Part shown: positions 1 through 7,811 of the stretch, in pieces | Layout of the letters: every line of letters begins with the position of its first letter | Position numbering within the stretch: position 1 is the stretch's first letter | NCBI GenBank assembly: GCA_947643245.1 | Contig: CANRVI010000003.1 | Span: 1 to 41,062 of the forward strand | Length of the DNA stretch: 41,062 bases | DNA from: an uncultured Clostridia bacterium | GTDB taxonomy: Bacteria > Bacillota > Clostridia > Oscillospirales > CAG-272 | Reading direction: 5' to 3' | Program-made: the position numbers and the translations under genes | Notes under the pieces: model-generated | What the model saw: only the letters and a program-made list of their open reading frames with translations | Database searches by the model: none | What the model was told of the DNA's origin: nothing

Positions 1-13
1 GCTCTTCCGATCT
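1..13. other. Illumina adapter remnant (GCTCTTCCGATCT)
   Basis: First 13 nt equal the 3' end of the TruSeq adapter ...GACGCTCTTCCGATCT; insert sequence appears to start at nt 14. Confidence 0.93.
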
Positions 14-27
14 GCATAAGCAACGGC

Positions 28-558
28 TTAAAACGCACTTCTTCTGAATGTAATATACACCGCAAGAAAGCTTGTTGTAACAGAAGCCGTGCTCAAAATC
101 AAATTTGTCGTGTGAAAAGCTGCCAGGATATAATAAAACACGACTGTAACCACCGCAGTCAGCAAAATCATAAAAAGCATCTCTTTTCGCTTCAGCCGAT
201 TTACTTTTACTTCCGCTTTGTTTCCATTGTACGGATTTCGCAGCCACGAAATCAGCGCAAAAACAGCCATTGGTGCGGTCATCCCCAGGTATGTAATCAT
301 TTCTCCATAATAGGCAAATGCAAAAGATATAGCACCATATATCATGCTGAATACGACCATCAAAATTTGACCGATGGGATTTCCCTTAGCATTGAAAATC
401 AGCGATGTAACCCCTATCAAAGAGGCGGCAAGTGTGCTATAATTTTTTCTGTCGAATAGAAAAAAGGACACAATAATGAACGCAGCCGACGCGCCCCAAA
501 GCACGATTTCTCCTTTTGTAAAATAATGCAATAGGGATTTCCAATTTTTATGAGACAT
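28..558 (-). CDS. pnuC: PnuC-like nicotinamide riboside/mononucleotide transporter, apparently truncated by an in-frame TAA at the contig edge
   Basis: Multi-TM protein with SLIGVTSLIFNAKGNPIGQILMVVFSMIYG...TTSFLAVYITFRRSAF; GGAGG (569-573) upstream of ATG at 558; the frame reads on after TAA as AVAYA. Confidence 0.8.
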   Translation of the reverse strand: MSHKNWKSLLHYFTKGEIVLWGASAAFIIVSFFLFDRKNYSTLAASLIGVTSLIFNAKGNPIGQILMVVFSMIYGAISFAFAYYGEMITYLGMTAPMAVFALISWLRNPYNGNKAEVKVNRLKRKEMLFMILLTAVVTVVFYYILAAFHTTNLILSTASVTTSFLAVYITFRRSAF

Positions 559-675
559 ATACAACATACCTCCGAAACAAAACAAGCACCCGCCCGCACA
601 TCTTCTAAGACCTAACGATGTGCGGCGAATGCTTTCGCTTCTCTACCCGGTGGCAGATTCTTTCTTATTTTGTTT
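559..675 (-). promoter_or_regulatory. Structured 5' leader of pnuC
   Basis: On the minus strand, AAGCATTCGC-CGCACATC ... GATGTGCG-G-GCGGGTGCTT forms a long hairpin (584-634), followed by a T-rich run and the RBS; the competing 5-bp hairpin GCGAA-AGCA-TTCGC shares one arm. Confidence 0.5.
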
Positions 676-681
676 AAAGCA

Positions 682-710
682 AGTATACTGCAAAAAGGCC
701 AAAAAGTCAA
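682..710 (-). promoter_or_regulatory. SigA-type promoter for pnuC
   Basis: TTGACT (710-705), 17 nt, TATACT (687-682). Confidence 0.65.
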
Positions 711-718
711 TACTATTA

Positions 719-1183
719 TTACGCTCTTTTTGCAGTAAAATCCCCACAGACAATTTTATATACGCACACTGCCTCCGCCTGCTGCACCGTAAACGCAGCC
801 GACTTCCCTGTCTGATGCCGAAACAAAATTTCCAGCGCGCGGCATTTATCTGCTGCGTTCTCGACAAATTCCAACACACCCCGGCCCATTACGCTGGAAT
901 AGGCGTATCCATATCCGCATGGAGACGGTGCAGTGCGTAAAGCGCCCTCAGTGCCAACGGCAAAGCAAACCGTCTGCTCCCGCTTCCATATATCCATCTT
1001 ACGGCCTTCCGCAGCGCTGTGAAAATACAAAGTCAGGACGCCGTTTTCCATTGTATAGCCATAGCTGAGAGGTACAACATACGGTTCCATTCCGTCCAGC
1101 ATTCCCACATAGCAGGTTTGGCATACATCTAAAATGGCACATATTTCCCCTATCTCAGTTACTTCACGATCCTTTCTGCGCAT
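719..1183 (-). CDS. Pyridoxamine 5'-phosphate oxidase family (NimA-like) protein
   Basis: ORF; N-terminal CYVGMLDGMEPYVVPLSYGY...LYFHSAAEGRKMD matches the split-barrel flavin-binding family. Confidence 0.82.
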   Translation of the reverse strand: MRRKDREVTEIGEICAILDVCQTCYVGMLDGMEPYVVPLSYGYTMENGVLTLYFHSAAEGRKMDIWKREQTVCFAVGTEGALRTAPSPCGYGYAYSSVMGRGVLEFVENAADKCRALEILFRHQTGKSAAFTVQQAEAVCVYKIVCGDFTAKRA

Positions 1184-1259
1184 AAACAGACTCCTCTTTT
1201 TTCATCTCGCTATCATTGTACACATATACACGCGCAAAAGCAAGACATGTATAAAAAGA

Positions 1260-1288
1260 TTGACAAAAAAGCCGCCTTGTGATATGAT
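1260..1288 (+). promoter_or_regulatory. SigA-type promoter of the ilvBN leader
   Basis: TTGACA (1260-1265), 17 nt, TATGAT (1283-1288). Confidence 0.85.
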
Positions 1289-1315
1289 AAAAGAAATTAT
1301 CAGGAGGACGCTGCT

Positions 1316-1399
1316 ATGACATTGACAACCTTTGGCATGATCGTGGTGGTCGGCATTATCATTTTATGTGATAATGTTGTTTTGCGTCGTGCTGATTAA
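1316..1399 (+). CDS. Branched-chain-rich leader peptide MTLTTFGMIVVVGIIILCDNVVLRRAD upstream of ilvB
   Basis: CAGGAGG RBS at 1301-1307; 12 of 27 residues are Val/Ile/Leu; followed by an intrinsic terminator and ilvB. Below the length cutoff of the supplied ORF track. Confidence 0.8.
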   Translation: MTLTTFGMIVVVGIIILCDNVVLRRAD

Positions 1400-1417
1400 G
1401 GGTAGAAATTGAATCCA

Positions 1418-1451
1418 CCCCTTGCGGCATCCGCCGCAAGGGGTTTTCTTT
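1418..1451 (+). terminator. Rho-independent terminator/attenuator of the ilvBN operon
   Basis: Perfect 11-bp stem CCCCTTGCGGC-ATCC-GCCGCAAGGGG followed by TTTTCTTT; AAGGG at the leader stop codon can pair with CCCTT in the 5' arm as an antiterminator. Confidence 0.85.
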
Positions 1452-1464
1452 CGGGAGGGCTTAC

Positions 1465-3114
1465 GTGAAACGAAGCGGAGCACAAATTATAATTGAACAG
1501 CTGTGCGTCCATGGCGTGACTACCGTATTCGGATACCCAGGAAGTGCGGTTTTGCCCCTATATGACGAGCTGTATAAAAATGCCCATCGCATCCGTCATA
1601 TCATTACCGCACATGAGCAGGGCGCGGCTCACGCTGCCGATGGATATGCCAGAGCCAGCGGAAAAACCGGCGTAGTCATTACTACCAGCGGACCAGGCGC
1701 TACCAATATCGTCACCGGCATTGCAAACGCCTATCTGGACAGCGTACCACTGGTAGCCATAACAGGAAATGTAGACGTCCCACTGCTTGGAAAGGACAGC
1801 TTCCAGGAAGTAGATATTGTGGGCATCACCCAGCCTGTGGTAAAGCACAATTTTGTGGTACGGGATATTGAAGAACTGGCGTTCATTCTGCATGAAGCCT
1901 TCCGGATCGCCGGCAGTGGCCGCAAGGGGCCGGTGCTGGTAGACATACCGAGAGATATCCAAACAAAGCTCTGTACATATCAGGAAATGAAACCAGCGGA
2001 CACTGCGGCTCCCATACAAAAACATGGTGATTTGCAGGAGGCAATTCAAGCAATCAAAGGAAGCAAGCGTCCCTATATTTACGCTGGCGGGGGCGTGGTA
2101 GCCTCCGGCGCACAGGAAGAACTGCTGGAATTTTCTCGGCGTATCTGTGCACCTGTAGGGCTGAGCATGATGGGAATGACCGCTTTGCCTGCGTCTTACG
2201 AATGGAATTTAGGTATGTGTGGGATGCACGGCACAGAAGCTGCCGCTATTGTCGAATCGGAAAGCGATTTGCTGATTGCTCTTGGCGTACGATTCTCTGA
2301 GCGCGCCACCGGTGACATTGAAGCCTACCGAAAAAACAGAACGATTTTGCATATAGATATTGATTTGTCGGAAATCGATAAAAATGTTCCCTCTCAAATC
2401 GGAATTTGCGGGGATATAAAAGAAGTACTACGTTCCTTACTGGATACCCTTCCCCAAAGGGAAAACAATGCATGGCAGCAACGTGCGGCACAGTTAAAAA
2501 GCACGCAAAATGTATCGTCCCAGAACAACTTTTCACCTAAAAGCATCATTGAAACTGTCAGTCGGTATTGCAGATCTGATACTTTAATTGCAACGGATGT
2601 AGGCCAGCATCAAATATGGACAATGCTCTATTATCCCTTTGAGAAGTGCCGTACGCTCCTCACTTCAGGAGGACTAGGCACCATGGGATACGGAATGGGA
2701 GCAGCCATCGGCGGTTGTATCGCTATGGGAGGAAGACAAACCGTGCTCTTCACCAGCGACGGCAGCTTTGGAATGAATCTGTGCGAGCTTGCCACTGCGG
2801 TCTCTCAAGAGCTTCCAATCGTTGTAGTAATTCTGAACAATCAATCTCTGGGCATGGTTCGTCAGTGGCAGACTATGTTTTACGAGGGACGTTATTCTCA
2901 ATCAACTCTCCATCGAAAAACGGATTTTGCCGCCCTTGCCGACGCGTTCGGTGCTATAGGATACAAGGCTGCTACCCTGCAAGAGCTAGAGAATGCCCTG
3001 CAAAATGCGCCGAAAGTCGGACCTATGGTGATTGATTGTCCCATCAATATAGACGAAAAGGTTCTTCCAATGATTCCCCCTGGGGGATGTGTAGAGGATA
3101 TCATCACTTCCTAG
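1465..3114 (+). CDS. ilvB: Acetolactate synthase large (catalytic) subunit
   Basis: ThDP enzyme motifs: VFGYPGSAVLPLYDELY, HEQGAAHAADGYARASGKTGVVITTSGPGATN; GTG start with upstream GGGAGG. Confidence 0.95.
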   Translation: MKRSGAQIIIEQLCVHGVTTVFGYPGSAVLPLYDELYKNAHRIRHIITAHEQGAAHAADGYARASGKTGVVITTSGPGATNIVTGIANAYLDSVPLVAITGNVDVPLLGKDSFQEVDIVGITQPVVKHNFVVRDIEELAFILHEAFRIAGSGRKGPVLVDIPRDIQTKLCTYQEMKPADTAAPIQKHGDLQEAIQAIKGSKRPYIYAGGGVVASGAQEELLEFSRRICAPVGLSMMGMTALPASYEWNLGMCGMHGTEAAAIVESESDLLIALGVRFSERATGDIEAYRKNRTILHIDIDLSEIDKNVPSQIGICGDIKEVLRSLLDTLPQRENNAWQQRAAQLKSTQNVSSQNNFSPKSIIETVSRYCRSDTLIATDVGQHQIWTMLYYPFEKCRTLLTSGGLGTMGYGMGAAIGGCIAMGGRQTVLFTSDGSFGMNLCELATAVSQELPIVVVILNNQSLGMVRQWQTMFYEGRYSQSTLHRKTDFAALADAFGAIGYKAATLQELENALQNAPKVGPMVIDCPINIDEKVLPMIPPGGCVEDIITS

Positions 3115-3128
3115 AAAGGATGTTGTAT

Positions 3129-3383
3129 ATGGAAAAATTTACAATAGAACTAATTGTAGCAAACCGCTACGGTGTCCTCAACCGGATTACCGGATTGTAT
3201 GCCCGGCGGGGATATAATATCGACAGCTTGAATGTAAATGAAACGGCGGACCCTCAGTTTTCCAGAATGCTGATTGTATCCAGAGGCGACGCATATATTC
3301 AAACACAAATGGTACGGCAGCTGTCCAAGCTGTATGATGTGAAGGAAGTCACACTGATGGCCACAGTCAATTTTAAAAAATAA
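3129..3383 (+). CDS. ilvN: Acetolactate synthase small (regulatory, ACT-domain) subunit
   Basis: ELIVANRYGVLNRITGLYARRGYNIDSLNV ACT domain; directly downstream of ilvB. Confidence 0.92.
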   Translation: MEKFTIELIVANRYGVLNRITGLYARRGYNIDSLNVNETADPQFSRMLIVSRGDAYIQTQMVRQLSKLYDVKEVTLMATVNFKK

Positions 3384-3524
3384 AGGGAGTTGGCAGTGTA
3401 GCACAAACTTAAAGTCCCGTTGCTGCAGGTACGATTTTCTCCCTTCGGCAAAGCTCTGTTTTGCCACTTCTCTCACCGCTTGCTTCAAAATGCCCCAGAG
3501 GGAGGCTCTGGATCTTTCTCAATT

Positions 3525-3566
3525 AAAAAACTCCCGCAAACGTATATACGTTTGCGGGAGTTTTTT
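3525..3566. terminator. Bidirectional terminator, perfect 42-bp palindrome between convergent genes
   Basis: AAAAAACTCCCGCAAACGTATATACGTTTGCGGGAGTTTTTT. Confidence 0.9.
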
Positions 3567-3729
3567 ATCTGTATTTTCTATTGTACACCCAGAGTAAAAA
3601 CAAAAGTCCCCCAATGCCGAGAAGCATGATCCCGGCATACACCGCACCGATATGCCGCTGAAATACTACGATCAGCGAAATACATACCGCAAAAAGTGCC
3701 GTCATGAGGATATATCGAATAGCCTTCAT
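3565..3729 (-). CDS. Small membrane protein, DUF6903-like
   Basis: 54-aa ORF not in the supplied track: MKAIRYILMTALFAVCISLIVVFQRHIGAVYAGIMLLGIGGLLFLLWVYNRKYR; sits downstream of the GH112 gene. Confidence 0.65.
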   Translation of the reverse strand: MKAIRYILMTALFAVCISLIVVFQRHIGAVYAGIMLLGIGGLLFLLWVYNRKYR

Positions 3730-3764
3730 CGTTATGACCATGCCTTTCTATGCATACGCATCCA

Positions 3765-5936
3765 TTATCCTTCTTCTGTATTCATCCATCGAATCTCACC
3801 GGGGGCAAGGTCTGCTGTATGCTCTGCACCAGCGCCGTCCCAAAATTTTGTACTGCGGGCTTCCATTGTGTTATTCACCAGTGCATATTTACCGCTGCTG
3901 CGGTACCCGTGCACTTCGCAGCACGGATCCTGGGCATAAAATCTGTACAGCTCTTTTTCCATGCCTGCAGTATAATATATACTGCGAAGCAGCAGGCGTG
4001 CATTTTCACTGCTGTAAGGAAGGCCTGCCATATATACACCTCTACCCTTTCCAAACGCATGTACACTAAGATGCACTTCTCCGTTGGAATATTCCAAAAT
4101 TTCACAGTCTGAAGTGAGAGCATATACATTTCTTCTGCACTCGCCAAAATCAATAGACCCCGTCATATCTTCCGTAATAAACTGAACCTTTACTGGATTT
4201 GTATAATATTTATCCTCTGTAATGGTCAGTCCTCGTTCCTGTTCTACTCCAAGTACATCGCTAAGCTGCAAATACCGCCCCTGATGTGGATATGCTGAAG
4301 GATCACCTACTCCAATAAATCCGCCGCCATGCCAAACCCACATCCGCAGCCGCTCCAGCAAAATCTCATTTCTCCAACAGGCTCCCCCGGAAAAAGCAGT
4401 ACCGCCGTCGCCAGCGTTTATGATTACATCGATATCTTCAGGAATCCCACTTTCTACAATATCAGAAAAAGAAAGGAACCGTACATTTACTGCCATTCCA
4501 CTGAGCGCTTCCAGCACACCCAGATAAGAATAGGTCTGCTTATATACCATACCATGGGCTGCTATATAACTTTGCCAAGACCGTATCTCGCCCCAGCAGT
4601 TTAGTACTGCCACCGTGATAGGTGCATATGGTTTTTGTCCCTCTATAGTATCCAATATTTCACGAAACTCCCCTGCGATATTTTCCACACAGTCTACGAA
4701 TGCAGGAAATTCTGCCGCAAGGCTTAAATATCCACCGTATCCTATCCTGGACACAGGGCTGCGCAAAATCGCCCGGCGGGCGGCAATCCAGTTTTCCATT
4801 GCTTCCTCTTCCGGATGTGCGCCAGGATAAAAAGTATCTGGAAAGAAATAGGGTAAAAAGCGCGCTTCTGTATACTTTACATGAGGAATGTCGGCAATCA
4901 TACGCAGGGTAACGCCGCTGTTTACGCTGCCCACTACAGCGTCCAAACCGATTTTTTGGAAGTGCTTTCCGTAAGGCTCCGCACCGATCCAGTTGTCCCC
5001 CAAAAACATCATCGCCTCTTTGCCGGCCTCATGAACGATTTCTACCAGCTGCGCCGCCCGTTCACACACAAACCGCTGGATATATTCCATATAGTCCAAA
5101 TATTGCTGCCGGGGTGGCCGAAAGGAATTGTTGTAGTATCCTTCATCCACAAAATCTTCCGGCTCCAGCTTATATCCGTATTCCTTTTCAAAGCCAATCA
5201 GCGCTCCTGGAGATACGGCAGCGCCGTAGCCTAGCCAGTCTACGTATTTTTCTTTTTTCAGATTGTTGTAAACCAACGTAAAATGATAGAAAAACGTGGT
5301 AAATCGTACTACATCCACCTGGGGATTCTGCGCAAGCCAGTGGGACAGCGCCGTTTTCATATATGCCCAAGACATCTCCCCATGGGCATCAAAAGGAATA
5401 TCTCGTTCCCTGTCCTGCCACTCGTTAGTAATATAATTGTACATTTGGGTAGGGTCCCAATTGATAAAAGCGGGAAATGAGAGAGTATACACATGGCCCG
5501 GCACCGTTTTTTCAATCGTCACCACGCCTTCTTCTTTATCGATAAAAAAATATTCTCTCGAAACCTTTGTTCCCTGCGTTCGGTCACGTACTTCCCAGTT
5601 GTGCTCCGGATCCCAGTCATAGTCCGGCTCTAACTGCTGGTCGAAATAGCCCTCCATTATGGGAAAAGAAAGTTCTGTACCTACAGCAGTATGCCGATTG
5701 CTCATCAAAAAAATACGCTGACGCTCTTCCAGATGTTCACGGGCAAAAGTGTTGTATCCTCTAGCGACAAAATAGGTGGAATATACTTTTGCAGGACTTA
5801 GCGCCGCAGTCTCATCCGTGATATCCGTTCCGTCGCTGTTTCGAATTGCATCTGCTCCCCAACGCCGAATCAGCTCTTTTGTCTCGTCCAAGAAGCCAGC
5901 CTGAGTGGGAATGGTAAAACGGCCATGTTTTCTCAT
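3765..5936 (-). CDS. lnpA: 1,3-beta-galactosyl-N-acetylhexosamine phosphorylase (lacto-N-biose/galacto-N-biose phosphorylase, GH112)
   Basis: Full-length ORF starting MRKHGRFTIPTQAGFLDETKELIRRWGADAIRNSDGTDI, typical of GH112; adjacent sugar ABC importer. Confidence 0.92.
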   Translation of the reverse strand: MRKHGRFTIPTQAGFLDETKELIRRWGADAIRNSDGTDITDETAALSPAKVYSTYFVARGYNTFAREHLEERQRIFLMSNRHTAVGTELSFPIMEGYFDQQLEPDYDWDPEHNWEVRDRTQGTKVSREYFFIDKEEGVVTIEKTVPGHVYTLSFPAFINWDPTQMYNYITNEWQDRERDIPFDAHGEMSWAYMKTALSHWLAQNPQVDVVRFTTFFYHFTLVYNNLKKEKYVDWLGYGAAVSPGALIGFEKEYGYKLEPEDFVDEGYYNNSFRPPRQQYLDYMEYIQRFVCERAAQLVEIVHEAGKEAMMFLGDNWIGAEPYGKHFQKIGLDAVVGSVNSGVTLRMIADIPHVKYTEARFLPYFFPDTFYPGAHPEEEAMENWIAARRAILRSPVSRIGYGGYLSLAAEFPAFVDCVENIAGEFREILDTIEGQKPYAPITVAVLNCWGEIRSWQSYIAAHGMVYKQTYSYLGVLEALSGMAVNVRFLSFSDIVESGIPEDIDVIINAGDGGTAFSGGACWRNEILLERLRMWVWHGGGFIGVGDPSAYPHQGRYLQLSDVLGVEQERGLTITEDKYYTNPVKVQFITEDMTGSIDFGECRRNVYALTSDCEILEYSNGEVHLSVHAFGKGRGVYMAGLPYSSENARLLLRSIYYTAGMEKELYRFYAQDPCCEVHGYRSSGKYALVNNTMEARSTKFWDGAGAEHTADLAPGEIRWMNTEEG

Positions 5937-5957
5937 CTATCGGATATCCTTTCTTCA

Positions 5958-6851
5958 TTAATCTTTCAATCCACCTACATTCATACCCTGGGTCAGCTTT
6001 TTCTGTACCAGAATATACAAGATTAGTGTAGGCAGCATGACGATTACAAGTCCCGCGTACATCTGCCCGTATTGGGCTGCGGCATTCTGCGCTTTCATCA
6101 GGTTCATTAGTCCTACCGGCAGGGTTTTCGCCCAGTCCTGTGTCATCAGGGTAATAGCTATAATATACTCATTCCAGAAAGACAGAAAATTAAATAAAAT
6201 CACTGTAATAACGGAAGGACGCGCCATGGGAATCATTACCCGGATCATCGTCTGCATATATCCGCTGCCATCTACGTACGCCGCTTCTTCATATTCTTTT
6301 GGCAGTGTTTGAAAATACCCCGAGAGAAGATAGATCGTAAACGGCAATGCGGTAGACGCATAGACCAAAGCCAGTACAAACCGATTGTTTAAAAAAATTG
6401 GCGTTCCCACCAGGTTTCCTGCGTCAACCAACATCAAAAAAATGGGCACAACAATATAACTAACATTGATAAACAGCCCGCCCATAAAAAGCGTGCGTAG
6501 CAGACGTCGTCCACCAAACTTGTATCTGGCAAGCACATATGCCGCGGGCAGCGCTACCACCAAAAGAATCCCCAGCGCCACTGCAGTCACAATTACGGAA
6601 TTAAGGAAATATTCTCCCATATGGGCCTCCTGCCAGGCCCGGGCAAAGTTTTCAAAATACAAACCGGCCGGCAGAGACCAAGGGTTTTGATAAAACTCTG
6701 CGTTTTCCTTAAGGGATGCGAGAAATACCCACCCTACAGGAACAATAATTGATAGTGCAAAAAGGATCAGTACCACATAAATAAAGATCCGGTATAGTTT
6801 ATCACCTCTGTTCATAGACGCCTCCGGCTGCAAAAAATCATAAATCCACAC
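5958..6851 (-). CDS. Carbohydrate ABC transporter permease (MalG-type)
   Basis: Multi-TM; EEAAYVDGSGYMQTMIRVMIPMARPSVITVILFNFLSFWNEY EAA-loop signature. Confidence 0.92.
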   Translation of the reverse strand: MWIYDFLQPEASMNRGDKLYRIFIYVVLILFALSIIVPVGWVFLASLKENAEFYQNPWSLPAGLYFENFARAWQEAHMGEYFLNSVIVTAVALGILLVVALPAAYVLARYKFGGRRLLRTLFMGGLFINVSYIVVPIFLMLVDAGNLVGTPIFLNNRFVLALVYASTALPFTIYLLSGYFQTLPKEYEEAAYVDGSGYMQTMIRVMIPMARPSVITVILFNFLSFWNEYIIAITLMTQDWAKTLPVGLMNLMKAQNAAAQYGQMYAGLVIVMLPTLILYILVQKKLTQGMNVGGLKD

Positions 6852-7743
6852 TATCTCGCCGGGTCACTAAATTGATGATCCCGGACAGAGCAAAGGAAAA
6901 CAGGAAAACCAGCACACCAATGGCCATACCATAGCCATAGGAAGAGTTTGTATACGCTTGCTTGTACATATAGCTAAGGAACACTTCTGTTGATCCGTCG
7001 GGGCCGCCGCTGGTCATAGCCCGCACAAGCAAAAAGCTGATATTGATAGAACTGATGATAAAAAAAGTAAGCGTTGTACGAATATTCGTCCAAATCAGGG
7101 GAATCGTGATAGAAAAAAACTGCCGTACACGGCCTGCCCCCTCTAGGGAAGCTGCTTCATACATACTTTCCGGAACAGAGGACATAGAGGCCGTATACAT
7201 AACCATGTAGTATCCAACCGCCTGCCAAATCATAGCAATGGCAATACTGTATATGACAACCTTCTGATCCCCCAGCCATAATACCTGCCCTGCGCTGCCT
7301 CCGGTGAAGAAAGACAGCAGCGTATTAAGCAGGCCTCTGCTGGGATCATATACGGCGGAAAAAATCGCGGCAATAACCACGGCAGATAAAATATTGGGTA
7401 TATAGAATACCACACGAAAAAATCCTTTAAAACGCAACTTTTCTCTGGTGAGGACCGCCGCTGTTAGCAGCGCCATCGCCATAGTGACGATCGTTACAAT
7501 AACAATTAGCAGCACCGTATTTTGAAAGGATTGCCAGAACTTTGCATCGGAAAACAATTTCACAAAGTTATCCAGTCCTACAAACTCTCTGTGCTGAGAA
7601 TATCCGCCCCATTTGTACATGGAAATAATAAAAATATTCAAGGTAGGATACAGCATGAAAACGCTGAAAAGAATCAGCGCAGGAATTGTGCAAACAGACA
7701 GAAAAGCACGCCGTCCTTTGTGTTTTCGCATAAATTCAGTCAT
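6838..7743 (-). CDS. Sugar ABC transporter permease (MalF-type)
   Basis: Multi-TM; YEAASLEGAGRVRQFFSITIPLIWTNIRTTLTFFII EAA-loop signature. Confidence 0.92.
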   Translation of the reverse strand: MTEFMRKHKGRRAFLSVCTIPALILFSVFMLYPTLNIFIISMYKWGGYSQHREFVGLDNFVKLFSDAKFWQSFQNTVLLIVIVTIVTMAMALLTAAVLTREKLRFKGFFRVVFYIPNILSAVVIAAIFSAVYDPSRGLLNTLLSFFTGGSAGQVLWLGDQKVVIYSIAIAMIWQAVGYYMVMYTASMSSVPESMYEAASLEGAGRVRQFFSITIPLIWTNIRTTLTFFIISSINISFLLVRAMTSGGPDGSTEVFLSYMYKQAYTNSSYGYGMAIGVLVFLFSFALSGIINLVTRRDSVDL

Positions 7744-7761
7744 TCCTTTCCTTGGAGGAAT

Positions 7762-7788
7762 CGGCAGGACGGAGTCCCCGTCCTGCCG
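7762..7788 (-). repeat. Intercistronic stem-loop between the solute-binding protein and permease genes
   Basis: CGGCAGGACGG-AGTCC-CCGTCCTGCCG, 11-bp perfect stem; no T-tract in the minus-strand transcription direction. Confidence 0.7.
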
Positions 7789-7811
7789 TTTTATAATATC
7801 ATCGCAAGGAC

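Noticed and set aside
3384-3524. Hairpin-containing intergenic sequence after ilvN (CCAGAG-GGAGG-CTCTGG) that looks like a degenerate dispersed repeat
   Set aside because: Only one copy in the window and no clear terminal repeats or target duplication; a genome-wide search for copies would be needed.
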